From assembly GCA_017938145.1 (NCBI GenBank), contig JAGBCB010000041.1:42084-106083 (forward strand): a DNA stretch of 64,000 nt. The letters are read 5' to 3'. Position numbers and translations under genes: made by a program. This DNA is from Lachnospiraceae bacterium. GTDB lineage: Bacteria; Bacillota; Clostridia; Lachnospirales; Lachnospiraceae. Each line of letters opens with the position of its first letter. Within the stretch, counting starts at the first letter, position 1. The notes under the pieces are model-generated. The model searched no databases. It was not told the DNA's origin and worked only from the letters and a program-made list of their open reading frames with translations. This document shows, piece by piece, positions 1 through 9,044 of this stretch.

Positions 1-665
1 TCTTTTTTCTCAATATACGGAATTGGTAAGAAAAACATTTTATCCACTAGATTCTTAAAACTCTTTTTTTGTAAATCTAATGTAAACGGCGACACATAAA
101 CAACTTTATCCGCATTTCCAATAAGTCTTCTTTCTATCATTTTAACAATGCACCGCGGATAAATATAATTTTTAGTCATATCATACGCAAGGGGATCTCC
201 CCAATATTGTACCCACCTGTTATACCTTAAACCTTGGCTTATAAGCTGTCTTACTGCAATATGCGCAGTTTTAGGATCAGACGAGGAAATAACATATTCA
301 TATTCTATTTCCCCTTCTAGAAGCTCTATTTTTACATTTTTAGCAATATTTTCTGTCGAACCCAAAATAAACAATGAATGATAAACTTTCCTCAATACAT
401 TAACTATACGTGCCTTAAGAGTTGTTTTTTTAGGATCTGTCCAAATTTTATCTCTTAATTTACTTTGTGGAATTCTAATTATTTTAACATCTTTTAAAAA
501 CTTATATTTTTCAACATTTACATAAGTACTTCCAGATGCATTTTCTAAACATAATATTGTAACATCATGATTTAAATCCACTAACCCCTTAACCACTGCA
601 AGTGTACGCAAAACAGCTGAGGATAAATTTTCTACCGGTGCCATCATTACTAATAAAATCTTCAT
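1..665 (-). CDS. Glycosyltransferase, GT-B/family 4 type (3' part beyond window)
   Basis: The frame opens at ATG 663-665 and runs without a stop to the left window edge, so only the N-terminal part (about 221 residues) is seen. The product begins MKILLVMMAPVENLSS and has alternating hydrophobic strands plus a 'VQYWGDPLAY' segment and 'ADKVVYVSPFT', the pattern of the N-terminal Rossmann half of GT-B enzymes (family 4). It would transfer a sugar from an activated donor onto a lipid-linked glycan at the cytoplasmic membrane face. It is the last visible gene of the minus-strand glycan operon. Donor and acceptor cannot be told, and the catalytic C-terminal half is outside the window. Confidence 0.7.
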   Translation of the reverse strand, partial: MKILLVMMAPVENLSSAVLRTLAVVKGLVDLNHDVTILCLENASGSTYVNVEKYKFLKDVKIIRIPQSKLRDKIWTDPKKTTLKARIVNVLRKVYHSLFILGSTENIAKNVKIELLEGEIEYEYVISSSDPKTAHIAVRQLISQGLRYNRWVQYWGDPLAYDMTKNYIYPRCIVKMIERRLIGNADKVVYVSPFTLDLQKKSFKNLVDKMFFLPIPYIEKK

Positions 666-700
666 ACTTTTTTCTCCATTACATTAAGTATTAGTGTCAA

Positions 701-1471
701 CTAAAAGCTTTTTCCACCTTCAATCATAATTCTAAAGGCATTCCACCAATTCATACCATAGCTATTATGTTTTCTAAGTGCATCTTGCAAGCATAATATT
801 CTCCACCAATGCTTTGATATAGCTCTATAAAGCACACCTTGGTCGTTAATATATTTTTGATCATATCCATTATTCCATGTAGATAAACGCTCATCTGTTA
901 ATTTAGCTATGTAATACGGAACTGCATATATTTTTAACCCTTTCTTTAAACACTCCGTCAGGAAAAGATTATCTTCACCATGACAATAAGAGGTTCCTCC
1001 GCCAAAACACTGATTAAAATATATGGCATTTTTCTTAACGCTATTTGTTCTAACAGCTACTCGCGCAGTCCCATAACGTAAATAGTTATAATATCTTACC
1101 CTATGTTTATTTTTAATAATATATCTAGAACTATTTTCCTCATGCAAATTAAATATAATGACATCTGCATCCTTACATTCCTCAAATGCTTTATCCACTA
1201 TTTTATCGTATCCATCCACATACACCATATCATCATCAGCAAATAAACAAACATCTGCATCAGCCCTCATAAGTGTATTATTTCGATTTAATCCTACTCC
1301 GCGTTCCTCAAAATTAAAATATGTAATATTCTTCCCGTTCCATGAAAAATTTTCGATGAAACTTTTATCACATTGATTACCTATCAGCGCATCTGTTTGA
1401 ATATTCATCTTATCAAGTAGAGAATGGTCATCTTGTTTCATAGTTGCTACGAGCACTTGCACTGTAATCAT
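701..1471 (-). CDS. Glycosyltransferase family 2-like protein
   Basis: A 256-residue protein with a GT-A type fold: an N-terminal strand 'MITVQVLVATM', a GVGLNRN segment near residue 60 and the acidic 'LFADDDMVYVDGY' motif (DDD, metal and nucleotide-sugar binding) near residues 76-88. A downstream GGGTSYCHGED segment resembles the catalytic-base region of family 2 enzymes. It probably adds one sugar to the growing repeat unit in the cytoplasm. It lies 35 nt from the family 4 enzyme and 10 nt downstream of another family 2 gene, so it is co-transcribed. Base composition is AT-rich, like the rest of the operon and unlike the element to the right. Specificity is unknown. Confidence 0.75.
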   Translation of the reverse strand: MITVQVLVATMKQDDHSLLDKMNIQTDALIGNQCDKSFIENFSWNGKNITYFNFEERGVGLNRNNTLMRADADVCLFADDDMVYVDGYDKIVDKAFEECKDADVIIFNLHEENSSRYIIKNKHRVRYYNYLRYGTARVAVRTNSVKKNAIYFNQCFGGGTSYCHGEDNLFLTECLKKGLKIYAVPYYIAKLTDERLSTWNNGYDQKYINDQGVLYRAISKHWWRILCLQDALRKHNSYGMNWWNAFRIMIEGGKSF

Positions 1472-1481
1472 TATTAACTCC

Positions 1482-2234
1482 TCACTTTATGCGAAAAACT
1501 TTTAATACAACCCAAAAACAAATGTGAAATATCGAACGTGGAACACTCAAATGCTCTATTTCACGGTACAAAATCCAATGATACTTTACTACCTTAAGTT
1601 TATTACTTGATATGGAATTTTTCCGTACTCGATATTTCATTAGCACTTCTGGCATTCCATATATATATTTTTCCTTTTTTAACATTTGTAGCCACAATGC
1701 ATCATCGTTTCTTTTTCGAATATTCGGAACTTCAAACTTTCCCATTTGTCCTACATTATAAACCACTGTAGAATTTCCTACGGGACAATCCAATAACAAA
1801 CGATTATAATTTGTCCTCTTTACAGTCTTAATAATTCGTCCATTAGCCTTACCGGTTTCATCAATTTGCTCATACGCAGTACACGTAAAATTATAATTAT
1901 TCAATTTCATAAAAGATATTTGCTTGTCCAATTTATCCGGCAACCACAAATCATCGCTATCTAAAAAGGCCATATATTCGCCATTAGCATTTTTCATAGC
2001 CTCAGTCCTTGCAATTGCAGCGCCAGAATTTTCTTGTAAACAAATATACTTTATTCTATTGTCTACTTCTAAAAATTTACTGACAATTTGTTTTGTATTA
2101 TCATTCGAGCAATCATCCACAATAATAATTTCCCAATTTTGATAAGTCTGTGCTAATACACTTTCGATAGTTTCCGCAATAAAATTCCCACAATTATAAG
2201 TAGGCATAATAACCGATACAAGATCTTTTTCCAT
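1482..2234 (-). CDS. Glycosyltransferase family 2
   Basis: 250 residues, clearly family 2: 'VSVIMPTYNCGNFIAETIES' at the N-terminus, IIVDDCSNDNT near residue 40, and 'YMAFLDSDDLW' near residue 90 (the DxD metal/nucleotide-sugar site). The C-terminus ends in a hydrophobic segment (IFHICFWVVLKVF) that may anchor the enzyme at the membrane. It would transfer a sugar onto an undecaprenyl-linked intermediate. It is followed closely by a second family 2 gene and preceded by a 163-base gap after the initiating transferase gene. That gap holds no ORF; the only structure I see is a short imperfect hairpin near 2320. Confidence 0.85.
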   Translation of the reverse strand: MEKDLVSVIMPTYNCGNFIAETIESVLAQTYQNWEIIIVDDCSNDNTKQIVSKFLEVDNRIKYICLQENSGAAIARTEAMKNANGEYMAFLDSDDLWLPDKLDKQISFMKLNNYNFTCTAYEQIDETGKANGRIIKTVKRTNYNRLLLDCPVGNSTVVYNVGQMGKFEVPNIRKRNDDALWLQMLKKEKYIYGMPEVLMKYRVRKNSISSNKLKVVKYHWILYREIEHLSVPRSIFHICFWVVLKVFRIK

Positions 2235-2397
2235 TACGCATCACCCTCATTCTAAATGTTATATGTGTTGCAAAATGATTCGCTTATCAGAGAGCAGAGG
2301 TTTGTTTATTGTAATTAAGAAGACTTATCTTCATCACAAATCAAAAAAATAATATAAACCATTTCCCTTCAACCTGATAATTACCTAAACGTGACAT

Positions 2398-3099
2398 TCA
2401 TTCTTCAGAGAAATCTTTGCCCAATACCGTAAATACTGTTTGAAACATAATTTTTACATCATTGATCAGGCTAAACTTTCGCATTGCCGCAAGATTATAT
2501 TTCATTTTCTGCGGAAGTATTTGATGAATATATACATTTTCAGCATCAGCTGCACTGGTTAACATTTTATCTTCATCCTTATACTTAATGCTTGCTTCAG
2601 AAGTAATTCCAGCTGGCAAGAGCAGTGTAGCCCACATGCTCTTAGAATAATGTTCAACATATTTAACAGCTTCAGGCCTTGTTCCTACAAATGTCATAGT
2701 TCCTCTTAACACATCAATCAACTGCCCTAACTCATCAAGTCTTAACTTACGAATTTTCTTTCCTACACGAGTAATACGAGTATCATTGTCAACAGTAATA
2801 TGCATGCCACCATCTGCATTTTGTACCATCGTCCGGAACTTAAATATTCTAAATGTCTTGCCATATTGTGTCACTCGCTCTTGCCTATAAAATACTGGTC
2901 CCTTAGAATCAATTTTTATTGCAACTGCTAATATCACAAATACCGGAGAACAAATGACTAATAATAAAAAAGATACTACTACATCAAAAGCTCGTTTAAG
3001 CAACAAACTTCCTTTTCTTCTTCTTAATATCATGTAATATTCTTTTACTTCATCAGATTGCATTTGTACTGGCAACTCTTCCCACTCTACTAATCTCAT
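2398..3099 (-). CDS. Initiating polyprenyl-phosphate sugar-phosphate transferase (PglC/WcaJ type)
   Basis: 233 residues of the bacterial sugar transferase family, which moves a sugar-1-phosphate from a nucleotide sugar to undecaprenyl phosphate and starts repeat-unit assembly at the membrane. Visible: a re-entrant membrane helix after 'LLKRAFDVVVSFLLLVICSP' (about residues 33-60), the 'FRIFKFRTM' motif, and the 'RLDELGQLIDVLRGTMTFVG' plus TRPE block that carries the catalytic residues. Length fits the short monotopic PglC class rather than the five-helix WbaP class. Its ATG overlaps the aminotransferase stop by 4 nt (3096-3099), so the two are translationally coupled. Together with the acyltransferase and aminotransferase it suggests a diacetamido-sugar (bacillosamine-like) first residue; that is inference. 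Confidence 0.9.
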   Translation of the reverse strand: MRLVEWEELPVQMQSDEVKEYYMILRRRKGSLLLKRAFDVVVSFLLLVICSPVFVILAVAIKIDSKGPVFYRQERVTQYGKTFRIFKFRTMVQNADGGMHITVDNDTRITRVGKKIRKLRLDELGQLIDVLRGTMTFVGTRPEAVKYVEHYSKSMWATLLLPAGITSEASIKYKDEDKMLTSAADAENVYIHQILPQKMKYNLAAMRKFSLINDVKIMFQTVFTVLGKDFSEE

Positions 3100-4313
3100 A
3101 AATATCTTCCTACAATTTCACAATATGTACTAATTACATACTCTATTTCTTCATTTGTTAAACAAGTATGCAATGGCAAAGTAATTTCTTTAGCAAAATG
3201 CATATAAGCATTCGGGAAATCTTTTATATCTAAGCCGTAAGCTTTATAAGCCGTCATCATAGGCAATGGCTTATAATGTACATTACAAGCTATCTCCCTT
3301 TCTGCCATTTCTAATATAATAGCATTTCGCTGTTCCTCGTTTATTCCCGGAATTTTAGTAATATAAAGATGTCCCGATGAATACCTGTCTTTTTCATAAT
3401 GTGGTAATACTTCTATTCCCAAAGGAATAAATTGCTCATTATATTTTTCAATAATTTCCTTTCTTCTCATTAACAAGCTATCATACTTTCTCTGCTGTGC
3501 AATTCCTACCGCAGCAGCGATATCTGTCATATTACACTTATAATACGGTGCTACAATATCATACTCCCATGCTCCTAATTTAGTTTTTGCCAAAGCATCC
3601 TTCGACTGTCCATGTAGTGACAATAACATATACTGTCCATACAGTTCATCATCACTTATTGCCGAATTCTTCTTCCATGTTATTGCTCCGCCCTCAGCAG
3701 TAGTTAAATTTTTAACAGCATGAAATGAAAAGCTAGTAAAATCTGCAATTGCTCCACACATAACTTTATTTCCAGCCATATCCTTAATATATGCACCATA
3801 TGCATGTGCTGCGTCTGCCATAATAACTATTCTGCCAAATTTTTCTTGAATACTTGTCTCCGGAGTAAATAAGTATTTCTTTTTCTCTACAATGTCATAT
3901 ATCTTTTGATAATCACATACTATTCCTGCTAAATCCACAGGAATAATAACTTTCGTTTTTTCTGTTATCAAACTTTCCAATTTTTCGTAATCCATTTCAA
4001 GCGAATCATTTGCACTATCCACGAATACTGGTGTTGCTCCCACATGACATACTACACTTGCTGTCGCTGTATATGTATAGGCTGGAACTATAACTTCATC
4101 ACCGGCTTTAACTCCCAATATCCGCAATGTCAATTCCATGCATGCTGTCGCAGAGTTAAGACATACAGCCCTATTAGTTCCACAATAATTTGCTATAATT
4201 CTTTCAAATTCTTTTGTCTTTGGTCCGGTGGTAATCCATCCGGATTTTAACACTTCTCCTATTTCGATAATTTCCTCATTTCCAATATCTGGCGGTGAAA
4301 ACATAACTTTCAT
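3096..4313 (-). CDS. DegT/DnrJ/EryC1/StrS (PglE-like) sugar aminotransferase
   Basis: 405 residues of the PLP-dependent sugar aminotransferase family, which converts a keto-sugar nucleotide to an amino sugar. 'DEVIVPAYTYTATASVV' (about residues 73-90) and ADAAHAYGA are family signatures; the Schiff-base lysine is expected in 'SFHAVKNLTTAEGG' near residue 205. 'PYYKCNMTDIAAAVGIAQ' is the usual later motif. Start ATG 4313 has a good GGAG ribosome site. In this cluster it sits with a PglD-like acyltransferase and a PglC-like transferase, the gene set used for UDP-diacetamido-sugars, so it probably makes the 4-amino intermediate. No dehydratase is seen in the window. Confidence 0.9.
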   Translation of the reverse strand: MKVMFSPPDIGNEEIIEIGEVLKSGWITTGPKTKEFERIIANYCGTNRAVCLNSATACMELTLRILGVKAGDEVIVPAYTYTATASVVCHVGATPVFVDSANDSLEMDYEKLESLITEKTKVIIPVDLAGIVCDYQKIYDIVEKKKYLFTPETSIQEKFGRIVIMADAAHAYGAYIKDMAGNKVMCGAIADFTSFSFHAVKNLTTAEGGAITWKKNSAISDDELYGQYMLLSLHGQSKDALAKTKLGAWEYDIVAPYYKCNMTDIAAAVGIAQQRKYDSLLMRRKEIIEKYNEQFIPLGIEVLPHYEKDRYSSGHLYITKIPGINEEQRNAIILEMAEREIACNVHYKPLPMMTAYKAYGLDIKDFPNAYMHFAKEITLPLHTCLTNEEIEYVISTYCEIVGRYL

Positions 4314-4352
4314 AATCTTTTTCTCCTTTCAAAAATAAAATCATATAAATAG

Positions 4353-4367
4353 GTGCTTACAAAGCAC
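4353..4367 (-). terminator. Weak hairpin between glycan-operon genes
   Basis: Perfect 6-bp arms GTGCTT/AAGCAC with a 3-nt loop in the 130-base gap between the 315-residue membrane protein gene and the aminotransferase gene. Only a loosely T-rich stretch follows on the minus strand, so it is more likely a partial terminator or mRNA stabiliser than a full stop. Nothing else was recognised in this AT-rich gap. Confidence 0.3.
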
Positions 4368-4443
4368 GAAAAATACGTTTCAATGTAGTATTTTAGTAGT
4401 AAAAAACATAAAACAAATCATCAACTTAATAATATTTTATAAA

Positions 4444-5391
4444 TCACTCTAGATTATACCACGGGCGGAAATCCGCTCTCCATATCCACTCGTCAACATA
4501 ATAACCTGTCCATATTTTTGTAACAGCATATTCTGTTGGTAATGAACATTTAGCAACGCGATATTTTCCTGTGTTCCAAGTTAATAATTCATTCTCTTCA
4601 AATTTAAAGCTTCTATTATCCCAGAGCCAATTATTTTCCAAGCGTTCAGAAGGTAATTTGTCAATCTGTGTTGTACTCATTTGATATTGCACATCAGTAT
4701 TTCCCTTTAAAAATTGAAATTCACCATCAATAATCCAATATAAGTCATTTTCATATTGATATATGTACACACATTTATTTTTATTATAATAACGAACTTT
4801 TCCAAGTCTTATAATTCGTTCCAAATCCGTTCCTTCTATTTCTGGCTCACAAAACTCATTAGGATTTACGCAACTCAACTCATTCTCTGAATAATAAAGT
4901 CCCGTATAATACCCTAATCTACTGTTCTTTGGACGTAATATAATTGTATATGTATTTCCATCCAAATCTAACTTTCTTGTAGATATACTTGCCAAAAAGC
5001 CCGAATATTTATAATCGTACTCACACTTAAAATAATCATTTACATTATCATTTTTAGAATACTCCATTTTAGGATAAAATCGCTCTTTTGTCTCAATATT
5101 TTCTAAGATTATATCAAATGCTTCATTAGATGAATCCATTCCTTCTTTAAATGCCCATCCTTTTATAAATACCTTTCCTTCATCTTCATACATTTTGTCA
5201 ATTTGATACACCCACGAAAAATTATCCTGTACTACATCATATCTTCGTTGTAGATATGTTATACTTGGCACATATACTACAACTAATACCAACATTGAAA
5301 TCACAAAAAAAATAAGTTGCTTTGGTACGCTCTTCGTAATACTATTAAAAAAACGTAAGCTTTTATTTGATTTCTTTTTTTTATTAAGCAT
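4444..5391 (-). CDS. Membrane-anchored protein of unknown function in the glycan operon
   Basis: 315 residues that I do not recognise. A Lys-rich N-terminus is followed by one membrane helix (about residues 27-47, 'LIFFVISMLVLVVVYVPSI'), and the remaining 265 residues are soluble, rich in Tyr, Trp and Asn, probably extracytoplasmic. The early segment 'GKVFIKGWAFKEG' resembles small beta-sandwich modules seen next to glycosyltransferases in surface-glycan loci, but I cannot name a family. Second gene of the operon, starting 41 bases downstream of the acyltransferase stop, with a strong AGGAGG site. A role in glycan export, attachment or regulation is possible from context only. Confidence 0.6.
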   Translation of the reverse strand: MLNKKKKSNKSLRFFNSITKSVPKQLIFFVISMLVLVVVYVPSITYLQRRYDVVQDNFSWVYQIDKMYEDEGKVFIKGWAFKEGMDSSNEAFDIILENIETKERFYPKMEYSKNDNVNDYFKCEYDYKYSGFLASISTRKLDLDGNTYTIILRPKNSRLGYYTGLYYSENELSCVNPNEFCEPEIEGTDLERIIRLGKVRYYNKNKCVYIYQYENDLYWIIDGEFQFLKGNTDVQYQMSTTQIDKLPSERLENNWLWDNRSFKFEENELLTWNTGKYRVAKCSLPTEYAVTKIWTGYYVDEWIWRADFRPWYNLE

Positions 5392-5432
5392 TGCACAGTC
5401 CTCCTCTTATATGCACAGCATATAATTAATAT

Positions 5433-6113
5433 TCAAAAAACATCTCGGCTTCCAACCATAAAACCATCTGGTAACTTTTTACCTTTTTGAATTATTCCCC
5501 CACAATCAATGTGAGAATAGCTACCTATAGTACAACCATAATTAACCAAACTATTCGATGCTAATATGCAGAAATTTCCTATCTCAGCATTATTAACAGT
5601 ACTCTGCGGCATTATGGCTACTCCTTCACCTATTTTCGCATCCTTTGATATATTTGCTGCAGGAGATATGATGTTTGGTATTAAGAAATTGCATTCCTTT
5701 AGGAAATTAGCATACTTCTTTCTTATTTCATTGTTACCAATTGCCACAAAAGCACATGGGTATTCGTATTTAAAATTAAGTGCTTCGGAGCATTTACCTA
5801 TGATGTCCTCTCCGGTTTCGTTATCATCCAGGAAAGATATCTTTTGGAACACCCGAAGGGATTCTGCTATCTCCTTTACGCTCCGTCCATGGCTCCCGGC
5901 TCCTAGTATAAGGAGGTTCATTTTAACCGGTGCGGGTTTTACTTCTTCAGTTATTGAAAAAAGCTCATTTCGCTTTTTTATAACCTCTTCCTCCGACTGG
6001 CCGTAAACTGCGCCATACACAGCCCGCCCGTTTGCAGAATAGCCCTTGACATATCTGGCTTCCCAGCGTCCATCATTCCGTTTGTATACACCTTTTAATT
6101 TCTTTGTTTCCAA
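5433..6113 (-). CDS. PglD/NeuD-like sugar O/N-acyltransferase fused to an integrase-type arm DNA-binding domain
   Basis: 226 residues in two parts. Residues 1-50 (LKGVYKRNDGRWEARYVKGY, then YGQSEEEVIKKRNELF) match the three-strand AP2-like arm-binding domain found at the N-terminus of tyrosine integrases. From about residue 65 the protein is a NeuD/PglD acyltransferase: Rossmann start 'MNLLILGAGSHGRSV', then hexapeptide repeats of the left-handed beta-helix (ISKDAKIGEGVAIMPQ, NAEIGNFCILASNS, GSYSHIDCGG). The usual catalytic His is probably in the SHID or nearby turn. Start is TTG 6113 with AGGAGAGG nine bases upstream; a nearby ATG is out of frame. First gene of the glycan operon, directly behind the 6158-6186 promoter. 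Acetylation of a UDP-amino-sugar is likely; the role of the arm domain is unknown. Confidence 0.85.
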   Translation of the reverse strand: METKKLKGVYKRNDGRWEARYVKGYSANGRAVYGAVYGQSEEEVIKKRNELFSITEEVKPAPVKMNLLILGAGSHGRSVKEIAESLRVFQKISFLDDNETGEDIIGKCSEALNFKYEYPCAFVAIGNNEIRKKYANFLKECNFLIPNIISPAANISKDAKIGEGVAIMPQSTVNNAEIGNFCILASNSLVNYGCTIGSYSHIDCGGIIQKGKKLPDGFMVGSRDVF

Positions 6114-6157
6114 GATGACATACCTCTCCTTATAAATTAAAGCCTATAATCCTTTTG

Positions 6158-6186
6158 ATTATACCACACCCCATAGCAGTGGTCAA
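6158..6186 (-). promoter_or_regulatory. Sigma-A promoter of the glycan operon
   Basis: On the minus strand: -35 TTGACC (6181-6186), 17-base spacer, -10 TATAAT (6158-6163), about 45 bases before the TTG start of the acyltransferase gene. Close to consensus, so strong basal transcription is expected. Confidence 0.8.
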
Positions 6187-6233
6187 TCCATAAAATCGGC
6201 TTTTTCTTCTTTTTTCTTTTTGGTCATTTTTGG

Positions 6234-9044
6234 TCATTTCGTTATGTTTTGATTTTTTTCTCCTATAGTTTGTTTATCCCTCTTTTCATACCAAACCATT
6301 CCAATCGTCTCCAACTTTTTTATCTGTTCCTCTGTAATTTTTCTTTCTTTAGGATTATTGTTCTTATAACGTTTCCGCATATCCATTTTCCACTGCCACA
6401 GTTTTTCTCCTGTCCGAGTGGTATAGTCCACAGGCATTTCCAAACTGCCATGGCACTGGTAATAGTTTTTCATTTCTTCATACATCCTGTTCCAGTAATG
6501 CTCCGTATAGTCCCAGATAAAACCGCACTTATTCAAGTGTTGCTCTCTGTCAGGTGCTAATTTATTTTTCCGTTTCAGACTCCGCTGCCTTGCTGCCCAT
6601 TTACCAAGCAGATATCCATCCTCAGTTATATAACTGACCGGAATCAGCAGTGAATGGTGTTCTTTTTTATATTTTTTCAATTCTTCCATACCTTTTTCAA
6701 AATATGTATCAGATTTTAACTCCCACTCCAGTCCAATTGCCTGCAGCTTTTCTATTTGGTCCTTAGTAAGTAGCCTGCGGTTCCTGCCATTTCTGCGGTA
6801 AGCATCCTGTTGTGATGTAAGCCATTCAAATAGTCCCCTGCCCCTTGGTCCTTTTAATGCCGCCGGAACCGGAAGCAGATGCCCATGTACTTCATAGTAA
6901 TGCTTTGCCTCCTCATACATTTCCTCCCACAGAGTATCATTCACTTTCCATATCATACCAGCATCATTTAATTTCTGTTCCTGCTCTATGGTTATAAAAC
7001 ACTTAGGGCATTCCGCGCCTTCAGGCAGCAGCCTCTGCAGCTTATTGTGCGAGTATTTTGACCTGAGCGTCAACACCCATTGTCCAAGAGCGACACCATC
7101 TTTTGTTACATATGTCTTTCTTACCAGTGTGTCCCCGTTATCTATCCTGTACTGCACCAAAGCTTTTAACTTAGTTTCAAATAACTCCTCCTCTGATACC
7201 GGCTCCCATATCATATGCAGCTTATCCAATTTCTCCTTCTGTTCCTTTGTCAATATTCCTCTTATTTTTCCCAGGTACACATTCCGCTGCGTTGCTATCC
7301 ATGCGCCAAGATTGATACCATCTTCCGTTTTATATTTTCTTCCAATCTTCAAATGTCCATGAGTTTTATAGAATGCCTCAGCCAGTTTATAATTTCTTTC
7401 CCAGAGGCTGTCCAGTGCACTCCATGAAAAGCCAATAGCTTCCAAACGCTCTATCTGATGTTTGGTAAGTTTCTTTTGATGATAAGCTGTTCTTGTATTA
7501 CAGACATATAAACCAAGTTTCTTTCCTTCCGGTGTTACATACGAACCGGGAACCAGCAGATGTCCGTGCTCTATTTTATACCGTACCAGGTCATTATACC
7601 ATCCCTCAAAATTTACCTCTTTATCCGTCCGAAAGTCTACGCCCAGCTCCGCAAGAAGTGATGCCTTTTCTTCCGGAAGCTTTCCTGCCCGGCAGGTGCT
7701 CCTTTGGCGGTTCAGCCACTTACCAAGCGCAAGTCCATCTTCTGTCACATAGCGTCTTGGAAGTTTCACATGCCCGTTAACTGCCTTATAATGCACCAGT
7801 TCCTGATAATACCGTTCCCAGGATGACTCCAGGTTCTTCACAAGTACAGAAAACAGTTCTCTGCTGTCCCTTAACTCATCAATCACATTAAAATCGTCAT
7901 AAACTACATATTCTCCCTGTACTGCAAGCTTTTTCCGGAGCGCAGTAAATTCATGCTGCAGGTCGCGAATGTTATACAGACTGTCGAAATTGTTGACCAT
8001 ATCAAAGATAAGCGGGCTGCCCTTTGCATCTGAAGCCAGCGCACGGCCAATCTGCTGCTTATAAATGATTGGAGATATGGTAGGACGTAACAGGATGACA
8101 CCATCCACATCATCCACATGGATACCTTCATTCAGCATATCAATCGTAAACAATAACTTAATATGGTCACTGTCGTCCTCCTGAAATGCCTTAAAGTCAG
8201 CATCTGCATCCACATTATAGCAATGCACGCAGTATACATGTGGAAGCCGGTCTATTTCCGCAAACCATTCCGGTACCCGGGTCATCATTTCATACATTTT
8301 ATCAAGGTTTGTGCAGAACACAATAAACCTGCCGTTTTTCTTTTTGATATGCTTTGCAAATACCCGGCTCATGTCCTGCGCCTGTTCAACGGAACTGCGG
8401 AGTTTTTCCAATACCCGGACGTTTTCCTGCTTAAGGACTGCATTCTGCTGTTTACTGATGCGCTCCTCATATTCTTTTAACTTTTCCTGGTAGTAATAAG
8501 CACACACCACATAAGTCGGTACAGGAAGGTATCCCCTTACCATAGCCTCCACCAGGTCAAATTCAGAGCAGATGTTACCGTCAAACAGTTCTTCTGCCAT
8601 ATTCCTGCGCTTATCCAGATAACGGATGTTTGTGGCAGTCATACCAAATAAGCATGCATCCGGATAGAGTTCCAGCAGCTTACTAATACTATTACCCCAG
8701 TATTTCGCCCCGCACCGGTGAAATTCATCCAGGATAATATAATCCGGATGCAGTTTATCCAAAGCATCCTTGTTTCTCATAAGCCACGCATAGGTATGAA
8801 ATTCCACATTATCAAAAGCAATCCCCTGCTTCCGCTTTAATTTTTCCACCTGAAGGCGGTAAATATATTCACTTGGTCCAAGCCACAAAAATTTTTCCAC
8901 CGGGTGGTCTTCTATCAGTTTAAAGGCGATATATGACTTTCCCGTTCCGGTTGGATGAACTACACATGCTTTTCGTTTTTCGGCAAGTGTTGCTTTTACT
9001 TTTGTATAAGCTTCCTGATTATGCTTATAAAGCTGAATTCCCAT
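6234..9044 (-). CDS. Superfamily II DEAD-like helicase with seven helicase-associated (HA) repeats
   Basis: 936 residues. The N-terminal half is an SF2 translocase: Walker A PTGTGKS (residues 31-37), DEFH box (106-109), 'FGMTATNIR' motif III, and motif VI 'QQIGRALAS' in the second RecA domain. From about residue 410 to the end there are seven copies of the HA domain, each about 65-75 residues with the pattern W-x-x-x-[YW]...HGH..[VI]P..Y.T.DG..LG.W...QR....L...Q...L...G..W. HA repeats bind nucleic acid in related proteins. Its ATG overlaps the upstream stop (TAATG), so it is coupled to the two-HA-repeat gene. Possible role in defence or element DNA processing; not assignable from sequence. 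Confidence 0.85.
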   Translation of the reverse strand: MGIQLYKHNQEAYTKVKATLAEKRKACVVHPTGTGKSYIAFKLIEDHPVEKFLWLGPSEYIYRLQVEKLKRKQGIAFDNVEFHTYAWLMRNKDALDKLHPDYIILDEFHRCGAKYWGNSISKLLELYPDACLFGMTATNIRYLDKRRNMAEELFDGNICSEFDLVEAMVRGYLPVPTYVVCAYYYQEKLKEYEERISKQQNAVLKQENVRVLEKLRSSVEQAQDMSRVFAKHIKKKNGRFIVFCTNLDKMYEMMTRVPEWFAEIDRLPHVYCVHCYNVDADADFKAFQEDDSDHIKLLFTIDMLNEGIHVDDVDGVILLRPTISPIIYKQQIGRALASDAKGSPLIFDMVNNFDSLYNIRDLQHEFTALRKKLAVQGEYVVYDDFNVIDELRDSRELFSVLVKNLESSWERYYQELVHYKAVNGHVKLPRRYVTEDGLALGKWLNRQRSTCRAGKLPEEKASLLAELGVDFRTDKEVNFEGWYNDLVRYKIEHGHLLVPGSYVTPEGKKLGLYVCNTRTAYHQKKLTKHQIERLEAIGFSWSALDSLWERNYKLAEAFYKTHGHLKIGRKYKTEDGINLGAWIATQRNVYLGKIRGILTKEQKEKLDKLHMIWEPVSEEELFETKLKALVQYRIDNGDTLVRKTYVTKDGVALGQWVLTLRSKYSHNKLQRLLPEGAECPKCFITIEQEQKLNDAGMIWKVNDTLWEEMYEEAKHYYEVHGHLLPVPAALKGPRGRGLFEWLTSQQDAYRRNGRNRRLLTKDQIEKLQAIGLEWELKSDTYFEKGMEELKKYKKEHHSLLIPVSYITEDGYLLGKWAARQRSLKRKNKLAPDREQHLNKCGFIWDYTEHYWNRMYEEMKNYYQCHGSLEMPVDYTTRTGEKLWQWKMDMRKRYKNNNPKERKITEEQIKKLETIGMVWYEKRDKQTIGEKNQNITK

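Noticed and set aside
5566-6006. 146-codon plus-strand frame opposite the acyltransferase gene
   Set aside because: Shadow of hexapeptide-repeat codons; no site or promoter.
6114-6233. Left end of the element in the gap before the glycan operon
   Set aside because: No cotJC fragment, direct repeat of the right junction or att-like inverted repeat is visible there; only the promoter is present.
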